Shown: positions 25,416-34,457, counted from the stretch's first letter. The stretch is DNA of 64,000 nucleotides from Sporichthya brevicatena (GCF_039525035.1 NZ_BAAAHE010000020.1:109703-173702); one strand, 5' to 3'. Program-made: numbers and translations. The notes: a model not told the origin generated them from the letters alone.

Positions 25416-26194
25416 TGCGTACTGCCGAGGTCTGGCTCGCAGCGTCCGGTGACTCGTTCTCGGGAACGGTCACCGACGGGTCGCTGCTGCTCGCGATCCC
25501 GGTCGCGCTCCTCGCCGGCCTGGTCGCGTTCGCCTCGCCGTGCGTCCTGCCGCTGGTCCCGGGCTACCTCGCCTACGTCACCGGCCTGACCGGCACCGAC
25601 CTCGCCGAGGCCAAGCGCGGCCGGGTCCTGCTCGGCACGACGCTGTTCGTCCTCGGCTTCACCGCGGTGTTCGTCTCCTTCGGCGCGCTGTTCGGCTACT
25701 TCGGCGCGGAGCTGGTGGAGCACGAGTCGACGATCAACCGCGTCCTCGGCGTGCTGACGATCCTGCTCGGACTCGGCTTCCTCGGCTTCCTGCCGTTCCT
25801 GCAGCGCGAGTACCGCCTGCTGCGCCACGCGCCGTCGGCCGGACTGCTGGCCGCGCCGATGCTCGGCGTGCTGTTCGGCATCGGCTGGGCCCCGTGCATC
25901 GGCCCGACGCTCGGTGCGGTGCAGGCGCTCGCGTTCTCCTCGGCCAGCGAGGAGCGCGGGGCGCTGCTCACGTTCGTCTACTGCCTCGGTCTGGGGCTGC
26001 CGTTCATCGGGATCGCGCTCGGTCTGCGCCGGTTGCTCGGCACCGTCGAGTGGGTGAAGGCGCATCACCTGCTGGTCACGCGGATCGGCGGGGCGATGCT
26101 CTGCCTGCTCGGCGTCCTGCTCGTCACCGGCGCGTGGACGGAGATGTCGATCCAGATGCGGATCTGGACGTCGAACTTCGAGACGGCGATCTGA
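25415..26194 (+). CDS. ccdA: Cytochrome c biogenesis protein CcdA
   Basis: 259-residue membrane protein with six predicted helices that moves reducing equivalents across the membrane. The two redox cysteines are in FASPCVLPLVPGYLAYVTG and IGWAPCIGPTLGAV, both in the CcdA-typical Pro/Cys settings. ATG 25415 overlaps the previous stop (GTG 25412 is possible). It should deliver electrons to a thioredoxin-like protein that keeps apocytochrome c thiols reduced; that partner is not encoded here. Confidence 0.93.
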   Translation: MRTAEVWLAASGDSFSGTVTDGSLLLAIPVALLAGLVAFASPCVLPLVPGYLAYVTGLTGTDLAEAKRGRVLLGTTLFVLGFTAVFVSFGALFGYFGAELVEHESTINRVLGVLTILLGLGFLGFLPFLQREYRLLRHAPSAGLLAAPMLGVLFGIGWAPCIGPTLGAVQALAFSSASEERGALLTFVYCLGLGLPFIGIALGLRRLLGTVEWVKAHHLLVTRIGGAMLCLLGVLLVTGAWTEMSIQMRIWTSNFETAI

Positions 26195-26198
26195 GCCG

Positions 26199-27851
26199 AT
26201 GACCGTCACCGACTCCGACGTCGACGCCGCGCCGGTTCCGCCGCCCCTGGGCCCGATCGGGATGGCCCGCTGGGCGTGGCGGCAGCTGACGAGCATGCGC
26301 ACCGCGCTGCTGCTGCTGTTCCTGCTCGCCGTGGCGGCGATCCCGGGTTCGCTGGTCCCGCAGAAGGGCGTCGACCCGGTCGCGGTCGCGGACTTCCGCA
26401 ACCGGCACCCCGAACTGTCGAAGTGGTACGACAAGCTCTCGCTGTTCGAGGTGTTCTCCTCGCCGTGGTTCTCCGCGGTCTACATCCTGCTGATGATCTC
26501 GCTCATCGGCTGCCTGGTGCCGCGGTCGAAGGTCTACCTCAAGGCCGTGCGCGCACGTCCGCCGGCGACGCCGCGCAACCTGAACCGGCTGCCCGAGCAC
26601 GCCGAGATCGTCGTCGACGACGAGCCCGACGTCGCCCTGGAGAAGGCCACCGCCGCCCTGCGCCGCGGTCGGTTCCGCGTCCAGGCCTACGAGAACTCGG
26701 TCTCCGCCGAACGCGGCTACCTGCGCGACACCGGCAACCTCGTCTTCCACCTCTCCCTGGTCGTGGTGCTGGTCGGGATCGCCGTCGGGCATCTGTACGG
26801 CATGCGCGGCAGCGCGCTGGTCGTCGAGGGTGAGGGTTTCGCGAACACCGTCACGCAGTACGACAACCTGCGCACCGGCGGGCGGTTCGACGTCGACGAC
26901 CTGCCGCCGTTCGCGATCACGCTCGAGGACTTCAGCGCCCGCTACGAGGAGACCGGCAGTCAGCGCGGCGCGGCCCGCGAGTTCGAGGCGCGCGTCAGCA
27001 TCCGCGACGAGCCGGGTGCCGCCCCGCGGGCGGAGAGCATTCGCGTCAACCACCCGCTCAAGCTCGGCGGATCGAAGGTCTTCCTCGGCCCGCACGGGTA
27101 CGCGCCGGTCGTCACCGTGCGGGACGGCCAGGGCGACCTCGTCTTCTCCGGCGCTGTCCCGTTCCTGCCCGTCGACCCCGTCGGGCTGTCCTCGCGCGGG
27201 GTCGTGAAGGTCCCCGACGCGGCGCCGACCCAGCTCGGCTTCCAGGGCTTCTTCCTCCCGACGGCCGCGTTCGACCTCGACCTCGGGCCGTTCTCCACGT
27301 TCCCCGCGCCGCGGTTGCCGCGGCTGGTGCTCAACGTCTGGTCCGGCGACCTCGGCCTCGACGACGGCGTCCCGCAGTCGGTCTACCGCCTCGACACGAC
27401 CGACATGGAGCAGGTGCGGACGAACTCCCGCGAGGACGCGCCGCCGTTCACCCAGTCGCTCGCCGTCGGGGACACGATGAAGGTCCCCGGCGGGCTGGGG
27501 AGCATCACGTTCGAGGGCTACCGCGAGTGGGTCGTGCTGCAGATCGCCGAGGACCCGGGCCGCGCGCCGGCGCTCGCCGGCGGCGCGCTCGCCCTCGCCG
27601 GGCTGCTGGCCTCGCTGTTCGTTCGCCCACGTCGGGTCTGGGTGCGTGCGAGGCGCGACGAGGCAGGACGTACCGTGGTCGAGGTAGCCGCGCTGGCCCG
27701 CTCCGAGGGGCCGGACCTGGCCGCCGACGTCGAACGGGTCCGCGCCGCGCTGGCCGCGGACTCCACCGGCAGTGCCGCCGACGACAGCGCTGCCGTCGAC
27801 AGTGCTGAGAAACCCGCTGGACCTGCCGATCCAGCAGCTGCGAGGGAGTGA
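26199..27851 (+). CDS. resB: Cytochrome c biogenesis protein ResB
   Basis: 550-residue ResB (Ccs1), one half of the system II heme-apocytochrome ligase. N-terminal helices carry MRTALLLLFLLAVAAIPGSL and FSAVYILLMISLIGCLVPR; a third is LVFHLSLVVVLVGIAVGHLY. A large extracytoplasmic domain follows, then the final helix ALAGGALALAGLLASLFVRP and a cytoplasmic Ala/Asp-rich tail. It is four bases after ccdA and overlaps ccsB by four bases. Confidence 0.93.
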   Translation: MTVTDSDVDAAPVPPPLGPIGMARWAWRQLTSMRTALLLLFLLAVAAIPGSLVPQKGVDPVAVADFRNRHPELSKWYDKLSLFEVFSSPWFSAVYILLMISLIGCLVPRSKVYLKAVRARPPATPRNLNRLPEHAEIVVDDEPDVALEKATAALRRGRFRVQAYENSVSAERGYLRDTGNLVFHLSLVVVLVGIAVGHLYGMRGSALVVEGEGFANTVTQYDNLRTGGRFDVDDLPPFAITLEDFSARYEETGSQRGAAREFEARVSIRDEPGAAPRAESIRVNHPLKLGGSKVFLGPHGYAPVVTVRDGQGDLVFSGAVPFLPVDPVGLSSRGVVKVPDAAPTQLGFQGFFLPTAAFDLDLGPFSTFPAPRLPRLVLNVWSGDLGLDDGVPQSVYRLDTTDMEQVRTNSREDAPPFTQSLAVGDTMKVPGGLGSITFEGYREWVVLQIAEDPGRAPALAGGALALAGLLASLFVRPRRVWVRARRDEAGRTVVEVAALARSEGPDLAADVERVRAALAADSTGSAADDSAAVDSAEKPAGPADPAAARE

Positions 27852-28795
27852 CCGTGGTTCACGAGAGCCTGGCCGAGACCAGCGACCGGCTGGTCTACGC
27901 CGCCATGGCCGTCTATGCGCTGGCGATGCTGGCGCTGGCGGCCGAGTGGGCGTTCGGGAGCCGTCGCTTCACCGGGGCGACCGTCGAGGAACGTGCGCTC
28001 GTCGGCGCCGGGGCGCCCGCCGCCGGTGCGGAGACGCAGCCGCCGGCCCGGGACCGCGCGGAGACCTTCGGCCGCGTCGGTCTCTCGCTCGCGACCCTGG
28101 CGTTCCTGCTCCACCTCGTCGGCATGACCTGCCGCGGACTCGCCGTCGAGCGGGTGCCGTGGGGGAACATGTACGAGTTCTCCACGACCTCGGCCCTCGC
28201 CACGATGGGCGTCTACCTCGCGCTCACCCGCAAGTACGACATCCGCTGGCTCGGCGTCTTCGTCGTCACCCCGGTGCTGCTGACGCTCGGCCTCGCCGTC
28301 ACCGTCCTGTACACCGACGCCCAGCAGCTCCAGCCCGCGCTGCAGTCGTACTGGCTGGTCATCCACGTCATCGCCGCGGCCGTGTCGATGGGCATCTTCA
28401 CCGTCGGTGCCGCGGTGAGCATCCTGTACCTGGTCCGCGAGCGCGCCGAGCGGTTGCGCCCCGGCGCCCCGAGCCGCCTGCCGTCCGCGGACGCCGTCGA
28501 CCGGCTCGCCTACCGCATCCACGCGTTCGTCTTCCCGCTGTGGACGTTCGCCGTCATCGCCGGCGCGATCTGGGCCGAGAACGCCTGGGGCCGCTACTGG
28601 GGCTGGGACCCCAAGGAGACCTGGGCGTTCATCACCTGGGTCTGCTACGCCGCCTACCTCCACGCCCGCGCCACCGCCGGCTGGAAGGGTCGCCGCGCCG
28701 CCACCGTCGCGCTCGTCGGCTACAGCACGATCCTGATCAACTACTTCGTGATCAACCTCGTCGTCACCGGCCTGCACAGCTACGCCGGGACCTGA
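27848..28795 (+). CDS. ccsB: Cytochrome c biogenesis protein CcsB (CcsA family)
   Basis: 315-residue heme-handling membrane protein of the CcmC/CcsA family. The hallmark Trp-rich loop WGRYWGWDPKETWAFITW is present near residue 250 and conserved His residues flank it (LVIHVIAAAVSMG, FLLHLVGMTC). With ResB it forms the system II complex that exports heme and attaches it to cytochrome c. The GTG start overlaps resB. Last gene of the operon. Confidence 0.94.
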   Translation: MTVVHESLAETSDRLVYAAMAVYALAMLALAAEWAFGSRRFTGATVEERALVGAGAPAAGAETQPPARDRAETFGRVGLSLATLAFLLHLVGMTCRGLAVERVPWGNMYEFSTTSALATMGVYLALTRKYDIRWLGVFVVTPVLLTLGLAVTVLYTDAQQLQPALQSYWLVIHVIAAAVSMGIFTVGAAVSILYLVRERAERLRPGAPSRLPSADAVDRLAYRIHAFVFPLWTFAVIAGAIWAENAWGRYWGWDPKETWAFITWVCYAAYLHARATAGWKGRRAATVALVGYSTILINYFVINLVVTGLHSYAGT

Positions 28796-28808
28796 CGGGT
28801 TCGGCCGA

Positions 28809-29222
28809 TCAGTCCCGCGGGGCCGACTCGCCGGGCTTGTCGTTCGGCTCGGTGGGGTTGGGGGACTTGAGGTCCTCCTCGAGCCGGCGGAGCATGCGCT
28901 GGCGCTCGGCCTCCTCGTTCAGCCGACGCAGGAAGTCGGGGTCGTCGTCCGGGGCGGGACGCGAGACGTAGCGCGTCCGGCGGGGCAGGTTCGGCAGATT
29001 CAGGCTGCCGGCGGAGGTGCCCACGCCGGGGACGCCGACCTTCGGGCGACCGAGGAAGAACCAGGCGATCGCGCCGGTCGGCGGCAGGGGAAAGACGCAC
29101 AGCACCAGCCACGCCCACTTGGGCAGTCGCCGGACCTCGGCCTTGTCGGCCTGCACGACCTCGACGAGGGCCCAGACGACGATCATCACCGTCAGGACGA
29201 TGAGCGCCATAGGCACGCGCAC
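28809..29222 (-). CDS. PLDc_N domain membrane protein
   Basis: 137-residue protein with two N-terminal membrane segments in the PLDc_N arrangement (ALIVLTVMIVVWALVEVVQ, then PKWAWLVLCVFPLPPTGAIA followed by WFFLGRP). This domain normally precedes phospholipase-D-like catalytic domains but often stands alone in actinobacteria. The C-terminus is a charged Glu/Arg helix. GTG 29222 was preferred to ATG 29210 because GGGAGAGGG lies at proper spacing. Convergent with ccsB, 13 bp apart. Function unknown. Confidence 0.82.
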   Translation of the reverse strand: MRVPMALIVLTVMIVVWALVEVVQADKAEVRRLPKWAWLVLCVFPLPPTGAIAWFFLGRPKVGVPGVGTSAGSLNLPNLPRRTRYVSRPAPDDDPDFLRRLNEEAERQRMLRRLEEDLKSPNPTEPNDKPGESAPRD

Positions 29223-29348
29223 GGACCCTCTCCCTCGAAAACGATCTCGCTTCAGAGTAGCTGCGGACATCGGGACGTGTGCCCGGACCGCCAAGCCGTT
29301 ATGTACCCGGGGGTCCGGCCTGCGGGCGGGCGATGTTTGACTGGTCGG

Positions 29349-29660
29349 GTGAAGATGTCCCCGACGCTGACGTACACGCTGCAGCGCCTCGCGTTGTTCC
29401 TCGGGACGCTCGTGCTCTGCGCGGCGATCCTGCGTGGCACCTCGTTCCTGCTGGTACTGGCGATCGCGACGGTGATCTCGGGGGTCCTCTCGTACTTCGT
29501 CCTGGCGAAGTCGCGGGAGCAGATGGCGGCGCGGGTCGCCGGTCGGATGCAGCGTCTGGGCGAGCGTCTGGACGCCGGTGCGGCCGCCGAGGACGCGGCG
29601 CTGGACGCCGCTGAGCAGGCCCCTCGACACCCGGAAGCGGGCGCTCCGAAACCAGAGTGA
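29349..29660 (+). CDS. DUF4229 family membrane protein
   Basis: 103 residues with two membrane helices ([17 protein letters not shown] and [20 protein letters not shown]) followed by a basic, Ala-rich cytoplasmic tail ([20 protein letters not shown]), the standard DUF4229 layout found near menA in actinobacteria. Start GTG 29349, with ATG 29355 as an alternative. Role unknown. Confidence 0.8.
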   Translation: MKMSPTLTYTLQRLALFLGTLVLCAAILRGTSFLLVLAIATVISGVLSYFVLAKSREQMAARVAGRMQRLGERLDAGAAAEDAALDAAEQAPRHPEAGAPKPE

Positions 29661-29754
29661 CCCCTGGGGCTTGTTCACCCGGGTTCCGCAAAACGCACGA
29701 CCCGGGCATGACATGCGCCCTACGGTGGAACGTGGGGTGGAGGGGGACGACGCG

Positions 29755-30504
29755 ATGAATGGTGGAAAAAGGACATCTCGCCTGCGCTCGGAGTTCGATC
29801 TCTGGATGCAGGCCCTGGGGGGCTCGTTCCGGCAGCTGCAGCAGCGCCGGGAGATGGGCCGGCTCGCCTCCGCGGAGGCGGAGCAGCAGCGGCGCGCCGA
29901 GGAGCGGGCCGCGGCCGGCCGCGCCGCGTCCCGGCGTAAGGCCGGCTTCGTCCTGACGGGCCTGTTGCTGCTCGTCACCGTCCCGACCTGGGCCGTCGTG
30001 AACGCGCTGACCGCGCCCTCGGCCCACAACGGCGACCCCGCCAGCCTCGGCAACCAGCCGCCCGGCTACGTCGAGGCCGAGCCCGCGGGCGCCGGGGACC
30101 CCCTCGGCGGCGCCGCCGAGGAGACCCCGACGCCGACCCCGAGTCCCGAGGTCGCCGGCGTCGACCTGCCGACTCCCACGCCTGAGCCGACCACCGCCCC
30201 CACCCCGACCCCGGTGGTCTCGCAGCCGTCCCAGCCCTCGCAGCCGACCCGGCCGGACCCGACGCCCAAGGCGACCCCGAAGCCGGACCGGACGCCGAAG
30301 CCGACCCCGAAGGCGACGCCGTCGCCGAGCTGCCCGAAGTCCGACCCGGCCTGCGACCCCGGCAGCGACGACCCGGGCCCGATCCCGACGCCGACTCCGA
30401 CGCCGACGCCGACGCCGACCCCGACGGCCACGCCGGTGCCGACGCCCACGCCGACCGTGACGCCGACGCCGACCCCGGCGACGACGCCGGCCGCGACGGG
30501 CTGA
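29755..30504 (+). CDS. Membrane protein with Thr-Pro-rich tail
   Basis: 249 residues: a charged, Gln/Arg-rich cytoplasmic helix (about 10-58, probable coiled coil), one membrane segment (about 61-82, [20 protein letters not shown]), then an extracytoplasmic tail of about 160 residues made of Thr-Pro dipeptides with Lys-Pro patches, interrupted once by [10 protein letters not shown]. Such tails span or bind cell wall, and the Cys pair may form a disulfide. No catalytic domain. Its stop faces the menA stop with one base between. Confidence 0.75.
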   Translation: MNGGKRTSRLRSEFDLWMQALGGSFRQLQQRREMGRLASAEAEQQRRAEERAAAGRAASRRKAGFVLTGLLLLVTVPTWAVVNALTAPSAHNGDPASLGNQPPGYVEAEPAGAGDPLGGAAEETPTPTPSPEVAGVDLPTPTPEPTTAPTPTPVVSQPSQPSQPTRPDPTPKATPKPDRTPKPTPKATPSPSCPKSDPACDPGSDDPGPIPTPTPTPTPTPTPTATPVPTPTPTVTPTPTPATTPAATG

Positions 30505-30505
30505 G

Positions 30506-31378
30506 TCAGGCCGGCAGGCAGAGGGCGAGGGTGAGCAGCGCGCCGTAGGCGAGCTGGGTCAGCCCCGTCCGGCCGAGGACCGGGATCAGCGCCGGGCCGG
30601 CCGCGTGGTTGCGCACGGCCCGGACCGCGGGGGCCGCGACCGGGAGGGCGGCGACGGCGATCACCGTCCACGGGTGCGCGACCGCGAGCCCGAGGGCGAT
30701 CAGCAGCGGGCCGAAGAGCAGGACCGTGTACAGCCAGCGGGTGCGGAAGTCGCCGAGCACCACGGCGAGGGTGCGCTTGCCGACCTCGGCGTCCGCGGGG
30801 GCGTCGCGCAGGTTGTTCACGACGAGCAGGGCACAGGCGAGCATCCCGACCGGGACCGACGCGGCGAGCGCGAGCCCGGTGACCTTCTCCATCTGCACGT
30901 ACGCGGTGCCGACGACCGCGACCAGGCCGAAGAAGACGAACACCGACACCTCGCCGAGCGCGCGGTAGCCGTACGGCTTCTTCCCGCCGGTGTAGCCCCA
31001 GGCCGCCGCCATGGCGGCGACGCCGACGGCGAGCAGCCACCAGGTCGTCGTCGCGGCGAGGACCAGTCCGGCCGCGCCGCCGACGCCGAGGGCCGCGAAG
31101 GCCGCCAGCTTCACCTGCTGCGGGGCGGCCACCTTCGAGCCGACGAGGCGCAGGGGTCCGACGCGGACGTCGTCCGTCCCGCGCACACCGTCGGAGTAGT
31201 CGTTCGCGTAGTTGACGCCGACCTGCATCGCGAGGGAGACCACCAGCGCGAGCAGCGCCTTCCACCACACCGCGTCGCCGGCCTCGACCGCGACGCCCGT
31301 GCCGACCGCGACCGGCACCACGGCTGCCGGCAGGGTCCGGGGCCGCGCGCCGGCCAGCCATTGTCCCGGAGTCGCCAC
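30506..31378 (-). CDS. menA: 1,4-dihydroxy-2-naphthoate polyprenyltransferase
   Basis: 290-residue UbiA-family membrane enzyme that attaches the isoprenoid tail to DHNA, giving demethylmenaquinone. The prenyl-diphosphate site is NYANDYSDGVRGTDD (near residue 57), and the second Asp-rich loop is NNLRDAPADAEVGKRTLAV. Eight to nine hydrophobic helices follow. The start is in MATPGQWLAGARPRTLPAAV, a conserved MenA N-terminus. In line with mycobacterial menA (Rv0534c), it lies downstream of the cytochrome c genes. Confidence 0.95.
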   Translation of the reverse strand: MATPGQWLAGARPRTLPAAVVPVAVGTGVAVEAGDAVWWKALLALVVSLAMQVGVNYANDYSDGVRGTDDVRVGPLRLVGSKVAAPQQVKLAAFAALGVGGAAGLVLAATTTWWLLAVGVAAMAAAWGYTGGKKPYGYRALGEVSVFVFFGLVAVVGTAYVQMEKVTGLALAASVPVGMLACALLVVNNLRDAPADAEVGKRTLAVVLGDFRTRWLYTVLLFGPLLIALGLAVAHPWTVIAVAALPVAAPAVRAVRNHAAGPALIPVLGRTGLTQLAYGALLTLALCLPA

Positions 31379-31406
31379 GGGTGGCAGTCTCCCAAATCCC
31401 GCTCCG

Positions 31407-31560
31407 GCGGGATGACGTCCCCCACGGGCGCGTGTCGGCCCGGGTGCGGGCTGACACGCCTGGTCTGCGGGATGACGTCCCGCGGGGGTGGGGTGTCGGC
31501 CCTGGTGCGGGCTGACACGCGTGGTCTGTGGGATGACGTCCCGCAGGGGTGGGGTGTCAG
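31407..31560. repeat. Family C repeat cluster, three tandem units of about 60 bp
   Basis: GGGATGACGTCCC occurs at about 31409, 31469 and 31530, each followed by GGGTGTCGGCCC-like and TGCGGGCTGACACG sequences; the third unit is shortened. It lies between menA and the VOC gene and runs over the VOC stop codon (31557-31559). The 18788-18877 element is the same family arranged as an inverted repeat. Confidence 0.8.
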
Positions 31561-31991
31561 CCGGTGCGGGCGGGGTTCCAGGCGACCTCCCAGAGGTGGC
31601 CGTCGGGGTCGGTGAAGTAGCCGGAGTAGACGCCGAAGGGCGCCATCTTCGCGGGGGCGGTGATGCGGGCTCCCGCGGCGGCGGCCTCGGCGAGCATCGC
31701 GTCGACCTCCTCCGGCGAGGCGGCGGGGACGCCGAGGCTGAAGCTCGCGCCGCCGGCGACGCCCGCCTCCACCCGTGCGTCGGCAGCGAGGTTGCGCCGC
31801 TCCCACAACGCGAGCCCGACGCCGTGCTCGAGCTCGAAGATTGCGACGCTGTAGTCGACGCCGGCCTCCTCGTCGCGGAACTCGGTGCCGACGATGCCGT
31901 CGGTCTTCCATCCGAGGCCGTCGCGGTAGAACGCGAGCGAGCGGTTCAGGTCCTCGACGGCGAGCGTGATGAAGTTGATCGCTGGGCGCAC
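31557..31991 (-). CDS. VOC family protein (glyoxalase/bleomycin-resistance fold)
   Basis: 144-residue vicinal-oxygen-chelate protein made of two beta-alpha-beta-beta-beta modules. It starts INFITLAVEDLNRSLAFYRD and ends YFTDPDGHLWEVAWNP, both typical; the terminal Glu is a probable metal ligand. It corresponds to mycobacterial Rv0546c, near menE and menB. A metal-dependent lyase or dioxygenase is possible but unproven. Confidence 0.88.
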   Translation of the reverse strand: MRPAINFITLAVEDLNRSLAFYRDGLGWKTDGIVGTEFRDEEAGVDYSVAIFELEHGVGLALWERRNLAADARVEAGVAGGASFSLGVPAASPEEVDAMLAEAAAAGARITAPAKMAPFGVYSGYFTDPDGHLWEVAWNPARTG

Positions 31992-32006
31992 GGGACGAGC
32001 CCTTCG

Positions 32007-33128
32007 TCAGTCGGTCCCCCGCACGAGCGCGCGCAGGGCGTCGCGGTCCACCTTGCCGGACGGCAGGGACGGAAAGCGCTCGACGGTGACGACGTCGCGC
32101 GGCGCCCAGGCCTTGTCGAGAGCCCCGGCGGCGAGGTCGCGCAATTCCGCGAGCGGCACGGGCCCGGACGGGACGACGACAGCAACAACCGCCTCGCCCC
32201 ACTCGGGATCGGGACGCCCGACGACCACGACCTCCGCGACGCCCGGGTGGCCGGCGAGCACCTGCTCCACGCTCTGCGCGGGGACGTTGACGCCGCCGGA
32301 GAGGATGACGTCGTCCGCCCGCCCGAGGACGGTGAGCACGCCGTCGTCGTCGAGTCGGCCGAGGTCGGAGCTGACGAACTCGCCGCCGAAGTCCGGCCCG
32401 CCGAGGTAGCCGCGCGCGAGGACGGGTCCGGTGATCGCGACGCGGCCGTCGTCGGTGATGCGCAGCCCGACGCGGTCGAGGGGTCGGCCGTCGTACACGC
32501 AGCCGCCGCAGGTCTCGGTCATGCCGTAGGTGCGGACGACGTTCGCCCCGACGGTGGCTGCTCGCTCGACCAGGCCCGCGGGGATCGGTCCGCCGCCGAG
32601 CAGGATCGCGTCCAGGCTCGTGAGGTCGACGCCCGCGTCGAGGAGCCGGATCAGCTGCGTCGGCACGAGCGAGACGTAGCGGCGCTCGCCGGTCATCGCC
32701 CCGAGCGCCTCGGCGAACGCGTCGGGCCGGAAACCGCCGGCGGTCTCGAGCACGACCGGCGTCTCACCCGCGGCGCGACAACGCAGCACGACCTGGAGCC
32801 CCGCGATCCGCGCCGCGGACATCGCGAGCAGCCACTGGCCCGGTCCGCCGAGGTGGGTGTGCGTCGCGCGGGCGGAGTGGCGCAGCGCCTTCGCCGAGAT
32901 CCGGACGCCCTTCGGCGTACCCGTCGACCCCGACGTCGCGATCACGACCGCCGTCCCGTTCGGCACCCCCGCCGCGGCCGCGGGCCCGAGTGCCCCGACC
33001 AGCCGCGCCCCCTCCGGCCCCGGGGGCACCAGCAGCAGCGCGGGCCCGCTGCCGTCCATCGCCGCCCCGAGCCCGGGGATCTCCGCGCTCCCCACCGGCA
33101 CCGGGACGGGGATCAGGTCGTGGCTCAT
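32007..33128 (-). CDS. menE: o-Succinylbenzoate--CoA ligase
   Basis: 373-residue ANL-family enzyme that activates o-succinylbenzoate with CoA before MenB cyclisation. The P-loop is ATSGSTGTPKGVRI, the core motif is VVRTYGMTETCGGCVYDG, the hinge is SSDLGRLDDDG, and the catalytic lysine is in SLPSGKVDRDAL. Its small size is typical of actinobacterial MenE. ATG 33128 is preferred to the longer form. It lies 15 bp upstream of the VOC gene on the same strand. The other men genes resume 15 kb further on. Confidence 0.9.
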   Translation of the reverse strand: MSHDLIPVPVPVGSAEIPGLGAAMDGSGPALLLVPPGPEGARLVGALGPAAAAGVPNGTAVVIATSGSTGTPKGVRISAKALRHSARATHTHLGGPGQWLLAMSAARIAGLQVVLRCRAAGETPVVLETAGGFRPDAFAEALGAMTGERRYVSLVPTQLIRLLDAGVDLTSLDAILLGGGPIPAGLVERAATVGANVVRTYGMTETCGGCVYDGRPLDRVGLRITDDGRVAITGPVLARGYLGGPDFGGEFVSSDLGRLDDDGVLTVLGRADDVILSGGVNVPAQSVEQVLAGHPGVAEVVVVGRPDPEWGEAVVAVVVPSGPVPLAELRDLAAGALDKAWAPRDVVTVERFPSLPSGKVDRDALRALVRGTD

Positions 33129-33164
33129 CCCCGCCAGCGTACGGACGCCCGTCCCGGGGGTCGT

Positions 33165-33420
33165 CTTCACCGGCTGGGCCCCTGCTTCACCAGCCGGGCC
33201 GGGCCGGTGAAGGTGGGCTCGGCTGGTGAAGACGGCGGGCGCCGGGAGCGGGAACGCCCACGCCGCGTCGTCGGCGGCTCTCGGCGGCTCTCGGCGTACG
33301 GGTTCCCTTCACGGGCTGGGCTCGTCTTCACCAGCCCGGCGGAGCGAGTGAAGGGCGGGCTCGGCTGGTGAAGCGCGCGGGGGAGCTGGTGAAGCGGGCG
33401 GGGGAGCTGGTGAAGCGGGT
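33165..33420. repeat. Dispersed clustered repeat, family B, copy 2
   Basis: About 256 bp filling most of the menE/LLM gap, which holds no gene. At least seven copies of CTGGTGAAG or its complement CTTCACCAG, in mixed orientations, with spacers GCTCGGCTGG and GGGGGAG. The segment CTTCACCGGCTGGGCC parallels 6833-6848. The last copies run up to the stop codon of the LLM gene (33420-33422). It marks the left border of the catabolic island. Confidence 0.8.
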
Positions 33421-34457
33421 CAGGGGAGGCAGGGGAGGACCTGTTCCCCGATCAGCTCGACCATCTCGAGGAACTCGGATGCCGGCTGGCCGCCCATGTC
33501 GAGATAGAGCAGGTTGGTGTCGGCGTGGAGCATCTCGGCGCTGACGGCGAGGCGCTCGGTGACCTCGGCGGGGCTGCCGACGAGGGCGGGGCCCTTCGTC
33601 GTCAGGAGCTCGAAGTTGAAGGGCTTGCGGATGAACGGCGGGGGGTCGGGGTTCACCCGCGGGATGATCTCCTTCATCAGCTCGAAGTACGCCCGGTACC
33701 GCGGTTCCCAGCGGGCGCGTGCGGCCTGGGAGGTCTCGGCGACGTTGACGTGCCAGCACGCGCCGATGCGCGGCGTGCGCGAGTGCCCGTAGGAGGCGTA
33801 CCGCTCCCGGTACTGCTCGACGATCGGGCCGAACTGCGCGGGATTGCCGAACGCGCTGGGGAGCATGAGGTCCAGGCCGAGGCGCGCGGCGAGCTCGAGG
33901 CTCGACGGGGACGCGCCACCCCCGATCCAGATCGGCATCGGCCCGACCGGCGTCGGCTGGACGGTGAAGTCGACGATCGGCGCGCGGAACTCCGAGCCCG
34001 GCCACGTCACCGACTTCCCGCTGCAGAGCTGGACGAGGAGCTCGACGGACTCCTGAAAGAGCAGGTGCGAGTCCTCGATGTCGCGGCCGAACAGGTCGTA
34101 GGTCGAGACGAAGAAGTTGCCGCGCCCGACGACGATCTCGCAGCGTCCGCCGGAAAGGGCGTCGACGGTCGCGTAGTCCTCGGCCACGCGCACCGGGTCG
34201 AGGTTGGCGGCGAGGGTGACGGCCGTCGACAGCGTCAGCCGGCGCGTCCGTTCGCCGATCGCGGCGAGCACGACCGGCGGCGCGGACGTCGTGTACTCCA
34301 GCCCGTGGTGCTCGCCGACGTAGACGCCGGAGAACCCGACCTCGTCGGCGATCGCCGCCGCCTCGACGATCGCGCGGTGCCGTTCGGCGGCGGTCTGCCG
34401 CGTCCCGGTGACGGGGTCGGTGACCTGGTCGCCCAGCGACATCAGCCCGACGTTCAT
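33420..34457 (-). CDS. LLM class flavin-dependent oxidoreductase
   Basis: 345-residue luciferase-like TIM-barrel flavin monooxygenase. It begins MNVGLMSLGDQVTDPVTG, has the early EVGFSGVYVGEHHGLEY and the later GGRCEIVVGRGNF and PMPIWIGGGASPSSLELAA, all family positions. These enzymes use reduced FMN (or F420 in actinobacteria) to oxygenate or oxidise a substrate. The start overlaps the hydrolase stop by four bases, so it is the last gene of the minus-strand catabolic operon. Substrate unknown. Confidence 0.88.
   Translation of the reverse strand: MNVGLMSLGDQVTDPVTGTRQTAAERHRAIVEAAAIADEVGFSGVYVGEHHGLEYTTSAPPVVLAAIGERTRRLTLSTAVTLAANLDPVRVAEDYATVDALSGGRCEIVVGRGNFFVSTYDLFGRDIEDSHLLFQESVELLVQLCSGKSVTWPGSEFRAPIVDFTVQPTPVGPMPIWIGGGASPSSLELAARLGLDLMLPSAFGNPAQFGPIVEQYRERYASYGHSRTPRIGACWHVNVAETSQAARARWEPRYRAYFELMKEIIPRVNPDPPPFIRKPFNFELLTTKGPALVGSPAEVTERLAVSAEMLHADTNLLYLDMGGQPASEFLEMVELIGEQVLPCLP

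Noticed and set aside
30115-30500. DNA satellite made of CCGACGCC-like units
   Set aside because: The repetition is explained by the Thr-Pro-rich tail of the encoded protein and stays in frame throughout.
33165-33420. Possible CRISPR array
   Set aside because: The short units alternate orientation, spacing is irregular, spacers are themselves repetitive and no cas gene is present.
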